Origin: Dyella nitratireducens
GTDB taxonomy: Bacteria > Pseudomonadota > Gammaproteobacteria > Xanthomonadales > Rhodanobacteraceae
DNA: 64,000 bases
Assembly: GCF_014642835.1 (NCBI RefSeq)
Contig: NZ_BMJA01000001.1
Location: 1,597,267 to 1,661,266 of the forward strand
Direction of reading: 5' to 3'
Within the stretch, counting starts at the first letter, position 1. Each line of letters opens with the position of its first letter. The position numbers and the translations under genes are program-made. Of the stretch, positions 17,547 through 26,355 are shown one piece after another. The notes below the pieces were generated by a model. That model was not told the DNA's origin. It made no database searches and worked only from the letters and a program-made list of their open reading frames with translations.

Positions 17547-20054
17547 ATGCAGCCTATCGATACCGAATCGCGCGAGCGCTCTGCCGACCGCGCGGAGTCC
17601 GCCGTCTTCTCTGCCGACGCCAGCGCGCCGGCCCTAGCCAACCCTGTGACGATGTCCGCAACCGCCGAAGCACCTTTCACCCTGACCCCTCCGCACAACC
17701 CGGGCCAGATGCGCGTCACCAAGCGCAGCGGCCGGCACGAAGTGGTCGACGTCAACAAGATCGTCCGCGCGGTCACGCGCAGCGCCGAAGGCCTGCATGC
17801 GGTGGACCCGCTGCGCGTCGCGCTGAAGACCATCGGCGGCCTGTATGACGGCGCCACCACGCAAGAGCTGGACCAGCTCTCCATCCGCACGGCGGCGGCG
17901 CTGACGGCTGAAGAACCGGAATACGGCCAGCTTGCCGCGCGGCTGCTCAACGCTTTCATCGACAAGGAAGTGAGCGGGCAGGAAATCCAGAGCTTCTCGC
18001 AATCCATTGCACGCGGTGCCGAACTGGGCATCGTCAATGCGCGCCTGCGCGATTTCGTGACCGAGAACGCACGCAAGCTTAACGATGCGATCGATCCGCT
18101 GGCTTCACGCCGTTTCGAATACTTCGGTCTGCGCACGGTGTACGACCGCTATCTGCTGCGTCATCCGCAGCTGCGCAAGGTGGTTGAGACGCCGCAGTAT
18201 TTCTTCATGCGCATTGCTTGCGCATTGGGTGGCAACGAGATCGGTGAAACGCTGGAGCTGTATCGCCTGCTCTCCTCGCTGGAATACATCGCCAGTTCGC
18301 CGACGCTATTCAACGCCGGCACGGCGCACGAACAGCTCAGCTCCTGCTTCCTGCTCGACTCGCCACAGGATTCGCTGGAGTCCATCTACGAGAAATACGG
18401 CGACGTGGCCAAGCTCAGCAAATTCGCTGGAGGCATCGGCCTGGCTTATTCGCGCGTGCGTTCGCGCGGTTCGCTGATCAAAGGCACCAACGGTCATTCC
18501 AATGGCTTGGTGCCGTGGCTGAAAACGCTGGATGCCTCCGTCGCCGCGGTGAACCAGGGCGGCAAACGCAAAGGCGCGGCCTGCGTGTATCTGGAACCGT
18601 GGCATGCGGATATCGAGGAGTTCCTCGAACTGCGCGACAACACCGGCGACGAAGCACGCCGCACGCACAACCTCAACCTCGCCAACTGGATTCCCGACGA
18701 ATTCATGCGCCGCGTGGAGCACGACGGCAACTGGTCGCTGTTCGATCCCAAGATCGTGCCGCACTTCGTCGACACCTGGGGCGAAACCTTCGAGCGCGCC
18801 TATCACAAGGCCGAAGCCGAAGGCCTGGCAGTGAAAACCGTGAAGGCACGCGAGCTGTACGCGCGCATGCTGCGTACGCTGGCGCAGACCGGCAACGGCT
18901 GGATGACCTTCAAGGACCGCAGCAACGCGACCAGCAACCAGACGGCCAAAGCGGAAAACGTCATCCACCTCTCGAACCTGTGCACCGAGATTCTGGAAGT
19001 CACCAACGCCGGCGAAACGGCCGTATGCAACCTGGGTTCGATCAACCTCGCTCGCCACGTCGTCGACGGCGCGTTCGATTTCGCAAAGCTCGCCACCACC
19101 GTGCGCACGGCGGTACGCCAGCTGGATCGCGTGATCGACCTGAACTTCTACCCGATCGACACCGCCGCCACCGCCAACCGCAAATGGCGCCCGGTGGGCC
19201 TGGGCGTGATGGGCCTGCAGGACGTTTTCTTCAAGTTGCGCCTGCCGTTTGATTCGGCGGAAGCCTTGGCGCTGTCCACGCGTATTGCCGAAGAGATCTA
19301 TTACAACGCGCTGGTGCAGTCGAACGCACTGGCCGAGCAGCACGGCGCGCATCCTGGCTTTGCGGAAAGCCGTGCGTCGAATGGCGAGCTGCAATTCGAC
19401 TATTGGCCGAACGCGAAACAACACGACACCGCACGCTGGGATGCACTGCGCGAGGCGATCAAGGCGAAGGGTCTTCGCAACTCGCTGCTGATCGCGATCG
19501 CGCCCACCGCGACCATCGCCTCCATCGCCGGCTGCTACGAGTGCATCGAGCCGCAGGTCAGCAACCTGTTCAAGCGTGAAACGCTTTCCGGCGACTTCCT
19601 GGTGGTGAATCGCCACTTGGTGGAAGAGCTGAAGGCACTGGGTCTGTGGACCTCGGAAATCCGTGATGCGATCAAGCTGGCGGAGGGTTCGATCCAGGGC
19701 ATCACGGCCATTCCGGAACGCCTGCGCTTGATCTATCGCACGGTGTGGGAACTGCCGCAGAAGGTGCTGATCGATCTTGCCGCGGCACGCGGCGCGTACA
19801 TCGACCAGAGCCAGTCGCTGAACCTGTTCATGGAGAACCCGAACATCGGGCAGCTCAGCTCCATGTACATGTATGCGTGGAAGGCGGGTGTCAAAACCAC
19901 CTACTACCTGCGCTCGCGTCCGGCGACCAAGATTGCGAAGACGACGGTGACGGCGACAGCAGTTGCAGCGCCTGCACCTGACGCGCAAGAGGAAGCCACA
20001 GCTGCAGTCTTTTGCTCGCTGGAGAATCCGGAGTACTGCGAGGCTTGCCAGTAA
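17547..20054 (+). CDS. nrdA: class Ia ribonucleoside-diphosphate reductase, alpha subunit
   Basis: 835 residues from the ATG at 17547, which has CGGAG eight bases upstream. The reading frame is open back to 17127 across the palindromic leader, but that extension has no family resemblance. An ATP cone (about 54-145, MRVTKRSGRHEVVDVNKI) precedes the catalytic barrel. The cysteines expected for the radical site and redox pair are in LSSCFLLD, SNLCTEI and AVCNLGS. The tyrosine pair of the radical path is in TTYYLR, and the C-terminal shuttle is CSLENPEYCEACQ. It reduces NDPs to dNDPs with NrdB. The roughly 50-residue region before the ATP cone is alanine-rich and variable. Confidence 0.95.
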   Translation: MQPIDTESRERSADRAESAVFSADASAPALANPVTMSATAEAPFTLTPPHNPGQMRVTKRSGRHEVVDVNKIVRAVTRSAEGLHAVDPLRVALKTIGGLYDGATTQELDQLSIRTAAALTAEEPEYGQLAARLLNAFIDKEVSGQEIQSFSQSIARGAELGIVNARLRDFVTENARKLNDAIDPLASRRFEYFGLRTVYDRYLLRHPQLRKVVETPQYFFMRIACALGGNEIGETLELYRLLSSLEYIASSPTLFNAGTAHEQLSSCFLLDSPQDSLESIYEKYGDVAKLSKFAGGIGLAYSRVRSRGSLIKGTNGHSNGLVPWLKTLDASVAAVNQGGKRKGAACVYLEPWHADIEEFLELRDNTGDEARRTHNLNLANWIPDEFMRRVEHDGNWSLFDPKIVPHFVDTWGETFERAYHKAEAEGLAVKTVKARELYARMLRTLAQTGNGWMTFKDRSNATSNQTAKAENVIHLSNLCTEILEVTNAGETAVCNLGSINLARHVVDGAFDFAKLATTVRTAVRQLDRVIDLNFYPIDTAATANRKWRPVGLGVMGLQDVFFKLRLPFDSAEALALSTRIAEEIYYNALVQSNALAEQHGAHPGFAESRASNGELQFDYWPNAKQHDTARWDALREAIKAKGLRNSLLIAIAPTATIASIAGCYECIEPQVSNLFKRETLSGDFLVVNRHLVEELKALGLWTSEIRDAIKLAEGSIQGITAIPERLRLIYRTVWELPQKVLIDLAAARGAYIDQSQSLNLFMENPNIGQLSSMYMYAWKAGVKTTYYLRSRPATKIAKTTVTATAVAAPAPDAQEEATAAVFCSLENPEYCEACQ

Positions 20055-20062
20055 CTAGAGGT

Positions 20063-20149
20063 CCGTCGCCCCGGCGAAAGCCGGGGCCCAGTGTCTTTCG
20101 CTCTTCACACCCCAAAGTCGCTGGGCCCCGGCTTTCGCCGGGGCGACGG
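20063..20149. repeat. REP-like inverted repeat, family B (CCCCGGCGAAAGCCGGGG variant)
   Basis: Arms CGTCGCCCCGGCGAAAGCCG... and the exact inverse ending at 20148. Each half folds as GCCCCGGC-GAAA-GCCGGGGC. It begins eight bases after the nrdA stop and ends four bases before the stop of the leftward GIY-YIG gene. Confidence 0.9.
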
Positions 20150-20152
20150 GGT

Positions 20153-20461
20153 TTAAAGCAAGGTTGGGTAGAGGTCGTTCCAGTAAGGATTAGTGGTCTC
20201 AACGAGTTCCAACTTCCATTGGCGGCGCCACTTCTTCAGTAATTTCTCTCGCTCTATCGCCGACTCCATGAAGTCATGCAGTTCATACCAGACAAGGTTA
20301 TACGCGGCATGCTCTCTCGTGAAACTGGAAACAAAGCCGGAACGATGCTGCCAGACTCGCTGAATAAGATCCGCCGTTACACCAACATACAAAACGCCGT
20401 TACGTTTGTTGGCCAGCATGTAAACACAGGGCTGTCGAGACCTCATGATGTCGATCTTCAC
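20153..20461 (-). CDS. GIY-YIG nuclease-superfamily protein
   Basis: 102 residues (97 if the internal ATG at 20446 is used; 20461 is a GTG). A single GIY-YIG domain: VYMLANKRNGVLYVGVT is the GIY...YIG strand pair, with the arginine in LIQRVWQHR and a glutamate in SAIEREKLLKKWRRQWK. This is the YhbQ-like stand-alone UvrC N-terminal-domain type. Its function is unknown; a structure-selective or repair nuclease is plausible. It is oriented against nrdA and nrdB, between two palindromic repeats, so it looks inserted into the nrd operon. Confidence 0.85.
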   Translation of the reverse strand: MKIDIMRSRQPCVYMLANKRNGVLYVGVTADLIQRVWQHRSGFVSSFTREHAAYNLVWYELHDFMESAIEREKLLKKWRRQWKLELVETTNPYWNDLYPTLL

Positions 20462-20504
20462 TCAAGCTTGGCGCTCGGCAAATCAGCCCTCATCCCTCAA
20501 ACCC

Positions 20505-20535
20505 GTCATCCCGGCGAACGCCGGGACCCAGTGAC
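20505..20535. repeat. single REP-like hairpin unit, family B
   Basis: CGTCATCCCGGCGAACGCCG followed by GGACCCAGTGA, one unpaired half of the family B element with hairpin TCCCGGC-gaac-GCCGGGA. Nearby (about 20551-20575) is a short direct repeat of TCCAAAGGC. Confidence 0.7.
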
Positions 20536-20632
20536 TTTCCAGCCCCATGCTCCAAAGGCTCCAAAGGCTCCACAGTGAATACACCGGCAATCCGTTACAC
20601 GCTTCACCCTGACATCCAGCTTTGTTGACACC

Positions 20633-20869
20633 ATGTCGAGAATGAAGCCCTATCGCAATCGCACCGGCCGCTCGGGCGTGAGCGCCTATGCGATCGGCAA
20701 AGGCTTCATCCTGGTGCATTTCATTCGCCATGGTACTTACGAATACACCGATGCCAAACCCGGCCGCCTGCACGTACGCAACATGCAGGCGCTGGCCAAG
20801 GCGGGTATCGGCCTTTCCACCTATATCAGCCGTTTCGTGCGCGGCAAGTACGCGCGCAAACTCGACTAA
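20633..20869 (+). CDS. small conserved-looking basic protein between nrdA and nrdB
   Basis: 78 residues, basic, no signal peptide or membrane helix. The pattern GRSGVSAYAIGKGFILVHFI then GTYEYT and GLSTYISRFVRGKYA resembles the short KTSC-type beta domains, but I am not certain of the family. It ends 16 bp before the nrdB ATG and shares its direction, so it is probably co-transcribed with nrdB. A second in-frame ATG at 20642 is possible. Function unknown. Confidence 0.65.
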   Translation: MSRMKPYRNRTGRSGVSAYAIGKGFILVHFIRHGTYEYTDAKPGRLHVRNMQALAKAGIGLSTYISRFVRGKYARKLD

Positions 20870-20885
20870 GTACTGAGGAACATCC

Positions 20886-21893
20886 ATGTCCGAGCACATC
20901 CTCGATCCCGGTTTCGAACTCACGCTGCGCCCGATGCGCTATCCCGAGTTCTACGAGATGTATCGCAACGCGATCAAGAACACATGGACGGTGGAGGAAG
21001 TGGATTTCTCGCTCGACGTCACCGACCTCAAGTCGAAGATGACGGACGCGGATCGACACCTGATTCATCGCCTGGTCGCTTTCTTCGCCACCGGCGACAC
21101 CATCGTGGCGAACAACCTGGTGTTGAATCTGTACCAGCACATCAATGCGCCGGAAGCGCGCATGTATCTGTCGCGCCAGTTGTTCGAGGAAGCGCTGCAC
21201 GTGCAGTTCTATCTCACCCTGCTCGACACCTATATTCCCGACCCGAACGAACGCAACAAAGCCTTTGCCGCGATCGAGAACATCCCTTCGATCCAGCAGA
21301 AAGGCGCCTTCTGCTTCAAGTGGATCGATTCCATCCAGAATCTGCAGAGGCTGGAAACACGGGAGCAGCGCCGGCAATTCCTGCTCAACCTGATCTGCTT
21401 CGCTGCCTGCATCGAAGGCCTGTTCTTCTTCGCGGCTTTTGCCTACGTGTACTTCCTGCGCTCGCGCGGCCTGCTGCATGGCTTGGCCTCCGGCACCAAC
21501 TGGGTTTTCCGCGATGAATCCGGCCACATGGGCTTTGCCTTCGCCGTCGTGCGTACCGTGCGTGCGCAAGAGCCGGAACTGTTCGACGACGCTATGCGCG
21601 CTCAGGTGGAAGCCATGCTGGAAGAAGCCATCGCCTGCGAAACGCAATTCGCTGAAGACGTACTTTCTGGTGGTGTCGCCGGACTGTCGGTGAAGGACAT
21701 GCGCCAGTATCTCGAATACTGCGCAGACCAGCGCCTGGCCCAGCTCGATCTGCCAAAGAAGTACGGCGCGAAGAACCCGTTCGACTTCATGGATCTGCAG
21801 GACGTACAGGAAGTCACCAACTTCTTCGAACGTCGCGTGTCGGCGTACCAGGTCGGCGTGGAAGGCGAAGTCGCCTTCGACATGGCGTTCTAA
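20886..21893 (+). CDS. nrdB: class Ia ribonucleoside-diphosphate reductase, beta subunit
   Basis: 335 residues, start supported by GAGGAA upstream. Di-iron ligands are visible at D71, E102, H105, E177, E211 and H214. The radical tyrosine follows at Y109 (EALHVQFY), so it is a tyrosyl-radical enzyme and not the phenylalanine-bearing class Ic type. The C-terminal tail (EGEVAFDMAF) would bind NrdA. It lies about 830 bp downstream of nrdA, separated by repeats, an antisense GIY-YIG gene and a 78-residue ORF. Whether it is still driven by the B12-controlled nrdA promoter is uncertain. Confidence 0.95.
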   Translation: MSEHILDPGFELTLRPMRYPEFYEMYRNAIKNTWTVEEVDFSLDVTDLKSKMTDADRHLIHRLVAFFATGDTIVANNLVLNLYQHINAPEARMYLSRQLFEEALHVQFYLTLLDTYIPDPNERNKAFAAIENIPSIQQKGAFCFKWIDSIQNLQRLETREQRRQFLLNLICFAACIEGLFFFAAFAYVYFLRSRGLLHGLASGTNWVFRDESGHMGFAFAVVRTVRAQEPELFDDAMRAQVEAMLEEAIACETQFAEDVLSGGVAGLSVKDMRQYLEYCADQRLAQLDLPKKYGAKNPFDFMDLQDVQEVTNFFERRVSAYQVGVEGEVAFDMAF

Positions 21894-21924
21894 GCACCTG
21901 CTCGACATTGCATAATCCGCGGCT

Positions 21925-22353
21925 ATGAACTCGCCGCCTATCGTTCTTACCGACGCCCCCACTGCCGATGAGCTGGGGGCGATTCGTCGCCCGCTCGATC
22001 AGTTCAACCTCGACGCCTGCGGTATCGCTGACCAGCGCCCGCTGGCGCTGCTGGTGCGAAATCCCATGACCCATGAAGTGGTGGGTGGCCTCAACGGACG
22101 CACGTCGCGCGGCATATTGTTCATCGACGTGTTTTTCCTGCCCGAGTCGATGCGCGGCAATGGCCTTGGCAGCAGGCTGTTGCGCATGGCTGAAGAAGAA
22201 GGTCTTCGCCGCGGTTGCCTTACCGGCATCTTGTACACGAACAATTTTCAGGCACCCGGGTTTTACAAGAAACATGGCTGGCGCGAGTTCGGCAGGTTTC
22301 CCAGTATTCCGCCAGGTACCAGTCGGATCTTTCTCACTAAAGAACTGACATAG
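21925..22353 (+). CDS. GNAT-family N-acetyltransferase
   Basis: 142 residues. The acetyl-CoA loop is RGNGLGSRLL, preceded by the strand FIDVFFLPESM and followed by GILYTNNFQAPGFYKKHGW, the usual last third of GNAT enzymes. The substrate is unknown. It starts 31 bp after nrdB in the same direction and could be a distal member of that transcript. Confidence 0.85.
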   Translation: MNSPPIVLTDAPTADELGAIRRPLDQFNLDACGIADQRPLALLVRNPMTHEVVGGLNGRTSRGILFIDVFFLPESMRGNGLGSRLLRMAEEEGLRRGCLTGILYTNNFQAPGFYKKHGWREFGRFPSIPPGTSRIFLTKELT

Positions 22354-22377
22354 CTTGCTTGCAAGGTACGGTAAGGT

Positions 22378-22776
22378 TCAAACGATCTGCGAAAGTGCTG
22401 CGCACCGATCCGGAAACGCTTGCAATAGTTTCTTGTCCATCGTTACCAGCTTTGTATTCAACTTCAAGGCAAGCGCAACGAATTCGCAGTCGTAAGCCGT
22501 ACAGTTGCTGTCGCGGACCAGCTCGAGAATAGCTTGCGACGCCACGTCGTATTCGCCTCCTGCCAGGAGGCTTTCTGCTTCTTGCTGCAGCTTGCAAGCC
22601 TGATCGAAACGAATGGTTCCGCGTCGCAGATAGCCGGCAAGTATGTTGCGAAACTCGCTCCGCCACAGTGATGGCGCTACCCAATCAGGGTCTTGCTGAA
22701 ACAGGGTCTCCGCCGCTGCCGTGTATTCACCAGGCAAGTGCAGGTAAGCCAGTACATTGGAGTCCACGACAATCAT
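22378..22776 (-). CDS. PIN-domain toxin, VapC-like
   Basis: 132 residues. PIN-domain acidic residues are visible at D5 (IVVDSN), E41 (WRSEFRN), D96 (TAYDCEF) and D114 (LVTMDKKL). VapC toxins are magnesium-dependent ribonucleases that cut tRNA or rRNA. The start overlaps the antitoxin stop by four bases (ATGA), the standard coupling for such pairs. Confidence 0.88.
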   Translation of the reverse strand: MIVVDSNVLAYLHLPGEYTAAAETLFQQDPDWVAPSLWRSEFRNILAGYLRRGTIRFDQACKLQQEAESLLAGGEYDVASQAILELVRDSNCTAYDCEFVALALKLNTKLVTMDKKLLQAFPDRCAALSQIV

Positions 22777-23018
22777 CGACGGCCTTCGCGTTTCATGGCG
22801 TCGATATCCCGCGCAGAAAACGCACCCTTCGGTAACGCGCCGCGTAACTCACGGACTCGCTTCAATCGCTCGGCGGGACTTACCTTTTCCGGCATCAGCG
22901 CCGCTTCCAGGCACACGATGGCTTCGCTGTTCATGCTGCGGCGATGGGCCTCGGCCGAGCGTTTCAGCTGCTCATAGACAGCATCGGGAATGTTTTTCAG
23001 GGTCAGGGTTGCAGGCAT
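22773..23018 (-). CDS. antitoxin, FitA-like ribbon-helix-helix protein
   Basis: 81 residues. The N-terminus MPATLTLKNIPDAVYEQLKRSAEAHRRS is a ribbon-helix-helix DNA-binding domain of the FitA/Arc type; the C-terminal part (RVRELRGALPKGAFSARDID) would wrap the toxin. It comes first in the operon, and a palindrome at 23045-23059 just upstream is the likely operator for autorepression. Confidence 0.85.
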   Translation of the reverse strand: MPATLTLKNIPDAVYEQLKRSAEAHRRSMNSEAIVCLEAALMPEKVSPAERLKRVRELRGALPKGAFSARDIDAMKREGRR

Positions 23019-23044
23019 AGGAATGACACCATTTTGGAACCATT

Positions 23045-23059
23045 ATGGTTTCAAACCAT
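23045..23059. promoter_or_regulatory. operator palindrome upstream of the VapBC-like pair
   Basis: ATGGTTT-c-AAACCAT, a perfect inverted repeat. A further GGAACCAT half-site lies just before it (23037-23044), giving spaced half-sites suited to a tetrameric ribbon-helix-helix repressor. Confidence 0.65.
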
Positions 23060-23155
23060 ACGACCTGCCTGCAACCTAAGTCAACAAGCTGCGGCTCACA
23101 CTTGCCCTCCACCCTGCCTCCCTACCCCCAAGGGAAGGGAGGCACTGCAGCAGGA

Positions 23156-23821
23156 TTACGTCCAGCTGTTGTCGTCGTCAAAGCTGCCGCTATCGAAATT
23201 CGCATCGTCGAAATCGTTGTTGGATGCGAAATCCTGGTCTCCACCACTCGGCAAGTTGTTGTTGCCGTCGTCGTAGAAGTTGTTCTCGGTGACGTTCTCG
23301 ATCACTTCCGGCTGACCACCAAAACCGCCACCGAAGAAACCGCCGCCATGATGGCCGCCGAGCAGGCTTTCGATGCCGTCGAACAGGAACATGCCACCAG
23401 CGACACCGGCCGCGGTGGTGGCTGCGTTGGCGAAGAAGCTGGAACCGCCGCTCTGCTGTGGTGCGGCCGGTGCGCTGCTGCCGAACAGACGCTCGCGCCA
23501 GGTCGGTGCAGCAGCCGGGGCTGCCTGCTGTTGCGGCGGGAACGGCGGTGGGTTCTGGCCCCACGCAGACTGCTGCGGTTGGCCGCCAAGGAAGCTGCCG
23601 CCGCCCTGCTGTTGCGCTTGCAACTGCGCAATCTGCGCCTTCGCCGCATCCAACGCGTGCTGTTGCAGCAGGCAGCGTTGCACCAGTAAATAAACCGCGT
23701 CGGGCTGGTTGGCCAGGCGCTGGTGGATCAGCGCATCGGCCTGTGCGTCCTTGTTGACGCCGCTTACGGCGGCCAGGCGCTGGAGGAAATCGTCGAGGAG
23801 GAGTTGTTCCTGGGGAGTCAT
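23156..23821 (-). CDS. DUF2076 family protein
   Basis: 221 residues. The N-terminal helical part (MTPQEQLLLDDFLQRLAAV...LVQRCLLQQHALDAAKAQIAQLQ) is followed by a Q/P/A-rich linker, a glycine-rich hydrophobic segment (GGMFLFDGIESLLGGHHGGGFFGG) and an acidic D/N-rich tail. This is the layout of DUF2076 proteins, whose function is unknown. A GC-rich hairpin with arms GCCTCCCT / AGGGAGGC (23116-23143) lies beyond the stop codon. Confidence 0.85.
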   Translation of the reverse strand: MTPQEQLLLDDFLQRLAAVSGVNKDAQADALIHQRLANQPDAVYLLVQRCLLQQHALDAAKAQIAQLQAQQQGGGSFLGGQPQQSAWGQNPPPFPPQQQAAPAAAPTWRERLFGSSAPAAPQQSGGSSFFANAATTAAGVAGGMFLFDGIESLLGGHHGGGFFGGGFGGQPEVIENVTENNFYDDGNNNLPSGGDQDFASNNDFDDANFDSGSFDDDNSWT

Positions 23822-23952
23822 GGGTTCTCCGGGGTTGCTGATGCCGGCCTGGTGCCGGCGAAGATGAAAGTATGCGCAGGATGTGTGACCTCAAGAGTGC
23901 CGGTCGTACTGCCTCTGGCCGTCGGTTCACGATTCCTTGCACATTGGCCTAT

Positions 23953-23998
23953 TGACTACAGCTGTAGTCAGAGAGTAGCGTGACTACACGTGTAGTCA
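23953..23998. promoter_or_regulatory. two BlaI/MecI-type operators
   Basis: Two perfect 18-bp palindromes, TGACTACAGCTGTAGTCA (23953-23970) and TGACTACACGTGTAGTCA (23981-23998), with centres 28 bp apart. Both contain the TACA-N2-TGTA core recognised by BlaI, MecI and CopY. A TTGACT (23952-23957) within the first operator and TAGCGT 18 bp later could be the promoter, so bound repressor would block RNA polymerase. Confidence 0.88.
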
Positions 23999-24012
23999 TC
24001 GGTTCTACTGCC

Positions 24013-24399
24013 ATGCCCAAGCCATCCATCGGGGACCAGGAGCTGGCGCTCCTGCACTACCTGGCCGAACACGAAAACACCACCGTAGGCGAAGTCGCCG
24101 CCGATTTCGGCGAAGCGCGCGACCTGGCGCGTTCCACCGTGCTCACCATGATGGAGCGCCTGCGCAGCAAGGGATATTTGAAGCGCCGCCACGTCGAGGG
24201 CGTGTATCGCTACCACACCGCCACCGGCCCGAACGAAGCATTGAACAACGCGGTGGGCCAGTTTGTGGAAAAGACCTTGTCCGGCTCGCTCTCGCCGTTC
24301 GTGGCGTGGATGTCGCAAAAAGCAGACGTCAGCGACAACGAGCTGGCTGAGCTGGAAGCGCTGGTGGCGAAATTGCAATCGCAGCGCAAGGAGAGCTGA
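24013..24399 (+). CDS. BlaI/MecI/CopY-family repressor
   Basis: 128 residues from the ATG at 24013; the upstream GTG at 23980 lies within the operators and is rejected. The winged-helix N-terminus has GDQELALLHYLAEHENTTVGEVAADF and the recognition-helix region RSTVLTMMERLRSKGYLKRR; the C-terminal part is the dimerisation region. It very probably binds the two palindromes just upstream and represses its own operon. Its neighbour is an M56 protease, the partner that inactivates such repressors in the bla/mec systems. Confidence 0.92.
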   Translation: MPKPSIGDQELALLHYLAEHENTTVGEVAADFGEARDLARSTVLTMMERLRSKGYLKRRHVEGVYRYHTATGPNEALNNAVGQFVEKTLSGSLSPFVAWMSQKADVSDNELAELEALVAKLQSQRKES

Positions 24400-24400
24400 C

Positions 24401-26248
24401 ATGGATACGCTGAGTACATTCGCTGATGCGCTGCTGTCGCGGCTTGCCTGGACCAGCGTTCAGGCCGTTCTGCTGATCGCAGCACTGTGGCTGATCATGC
24501 GCTACGTGCCGCGCCTTTCGCCGGCCGTGCGCTGCATGCTGTGGTGGCTGGTGAGTGCACAGCTGGTGCTGGGCATGACGCTCAGCACGCCGGTGCAGTT
24601 GCATTGGTTGAAGCCGGTCGAGCAGAAGCCATTCACGGTGCCGCATGACGTCGTCATGCACATCAGCGCCGACACGACCGCCGCCATCGTGGCGGCGCAA
24701 GCCACGGCCATCCCATCGCCGACAAGCCACTGGAACGGGTCATGGTCCGAAGCCGTACTGTTGTTGTGGCTGTCGATCATCCTGTTGCAAGTGATCTTTG
24801 CGATACGGCATTGGCTGGAAGCTCAAGCGTTGTTGCGCGAAGCACGCCCGGCCACCAGCACCACCTTGCAATCGCTGTGCATGCAGCAAGCCAGGGCATT
24901 GGGCATGCGCCGCATTCCGGTATTGCGCGTCTCCGATGCGATCGTGTCACCGCAAGTAACCGGCCTTTGGCGTCCCGTCGTGCTGATGCCGGCCGAACAA
25001 ACCTTGTCGCAAGACGAACTGGCCATGGCGATCGCGCATGAACTCGCGCACATCCATCGCGGCGACCTGTGGCTGGGTTGGATTCCCGCACTGGCACAGC
25101 GGCTGTTCTTCTTCCATCCGCTAGTGAACTGGGCAATGCGCGAGTACGCCATCTACCGCGAAGCCGCCTGCGACGCGCAGGTACTGCAACGCCACGACGC
25201 CACGCCTCAGCATTACGGCCATCTGCTGGTTCGTCTGGGTGTGGTCAATCCCGTGCATTCCAGTCTTGCCGGCGCGTCCTCGACCTTCCTCCACTTGAAG
25301 AGGCGACTGATCATGTTGCAGCAAAGCGTCAACGACACCACACCAGGTTTGCGCAGCTGGCTGCTGGTCGCGGCTATTGCGTTGGTCGGCGTTCTGCCCT
25401 ATCGCGTTACGGCCAGCGACGTGACGTCGCAAACCCATGCCGCGCCCGTCTCCATTGAAAGCATCCCGGCAACTCCGGCCATACCACCAGCACCGCCTGC
25501 CCCTGCCGTAGCAGCCACATCATCTGTGCCACCGATACCGCCTGCTCCCGATGCACCGCCGACACCTCCCGCACCGCCAGCAGCACTCGGCTTCAACGCC
25601 AGCCGCACGCAAATCCATACGCATGACAATGCAACGCGAAGCCTCCTGCTTTACGACGGCGACACCTTGATCGTGGACGGCAAGGACAGCGACGTCGCCG
25701 CTATCGAGCGCATGCATAAGTCAGGCTCGCCGCTGCTCTGGTTCCGCCGCAATGGCCGGGCTTACGTCAGTCACGACGCCAACCTGATACGCGAGGCCCA
25801 AGACGCCTATGTATCTTTCGATGTGCCGACACGTGGCGAACAACAGCTTGTCGCCAAACAAAGCGAACTGGCCGCGCAAGAAAGTGCCCTGGTTTCACGC
25901 GACAGCGCGCTAGCCGGCCGTGAAGCGGAACTGGCAAGCCGAAGTGTAAGCCTCGATTCGCAACGCCTTGCGCTACAGAGCCTGCCGCTGCAGGAAAAAT
26001 ACATCCAGGAAGCCTCTCTGCAAGGCCAGCAACAGGGCGTACGCGCAACCCAGGTGGAAATAGACCGCGAGCATCACGTGCTAAGCCAAGCAACCCAGAA
26101 CTTGGCTAAGCAGGAGGCAGAGCTGGCGGCACGCGAAGCCATCATGTCGCAACAGCAAATAGCGGGCACAAGACAGGCGAATCAGCAGTTGGACAAGCTG
26201 TTGGACGAAGCCGTGGCAAGAGGACTGGCAAAGCCCGCGGATCGCTGA
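24401..26248 (+). CDS. M56-family (BlaR1-like) membrane metallopeptidase with coiled-coil tail
   Basis: 615 residues; the start is one base after the repressor stop. The N-terminal half has four probable membrane helices (about 17-35, 42-60, 117-135, 310-330). The zinc site HELAH is at 213-217, with the third ligand probably in the REAACD segment. Instead of the penicillin-binding sensor domain of BlaR1, the C-terminal half has a Pro/Ala-rich linker (about 350-405), a small beta-rich region and a long Q/E/A-rich coiled coil (about 475-600). It would cleave or trigger cleavage of the repressor upon a periplasmic signal; that signal is probably not a beta-lactam. Confidence 0.88.
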   Translation: MDTLSTFADALLSRLAWTSVQAVLLIAALWLIMRYVPRLSPAVRCMLWWLVSAQLVLGMTLSTPVQLHWLKPVEQKPFTVPHDVVMHISADTTAAIVAAQATAIPSPTSHWNGSWSEAVLLLWLSIILLQVIFAIRHWLEAQALLREARPATSTTLQSLCMQQARALGMRRIPVLRVSDAIVSPQVTGLWRPVVLMPAEQTLSQDELAMAIAHELAHIHRGDLWLGWIPALAQRLFFFHPLVNWAMREYAIYREAACDAQVLQRHDATPQHYGHLLVRLGVVNPVHSSLAGASSTFLHLKRRLIMLQQSVNDTTPGLRSWLLVAAIALVGVLPYRVTASDVTSQTHAAPVSIESIPATPAIPPAPPAPAVAATSSVPPIPPAPDAPPTPPAPPAALGFNASRTQIHTHDNATRSLLLYDGDTLIVDGKDSDVAAIERMHKSGSPLLWFRRNGRAYVSHDANLIREAQDAYVSFDVPTRGEQQLVAKQSELAAQESALVSRDSALAGREAELASRSVSLDSQRLALQSLPLQEKYIQEASLQGQQQGVRATQVEIDREHHVLSQATQNLAKQEAELAAREAIMSQQQIAGTRQANQQLDKLLDEAVARGLAKPADR

Positions 26249-26355
26249 GTGTGACGGCATAGCCGGGTAACAAGGTTTCCTCACGTAGATCAACGAACAC
26301 CCGCATGGCGGGTGTCAGGGGCTTGTGCGTCTCATTCATGCAAGGAAAGTTCATC

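Noticed and set aside
18306..19988. 560-residue minus-strand open frame
   Set aside because: Antisense shadow of nrdA with Arg/His/Gln-rich composition.
23980..24012. GTG start for the BlaI-type repressor
   Set aside because: It would put coding sequence over the second operator, and the added residues do not match the family; the ATG at 24013 fits.
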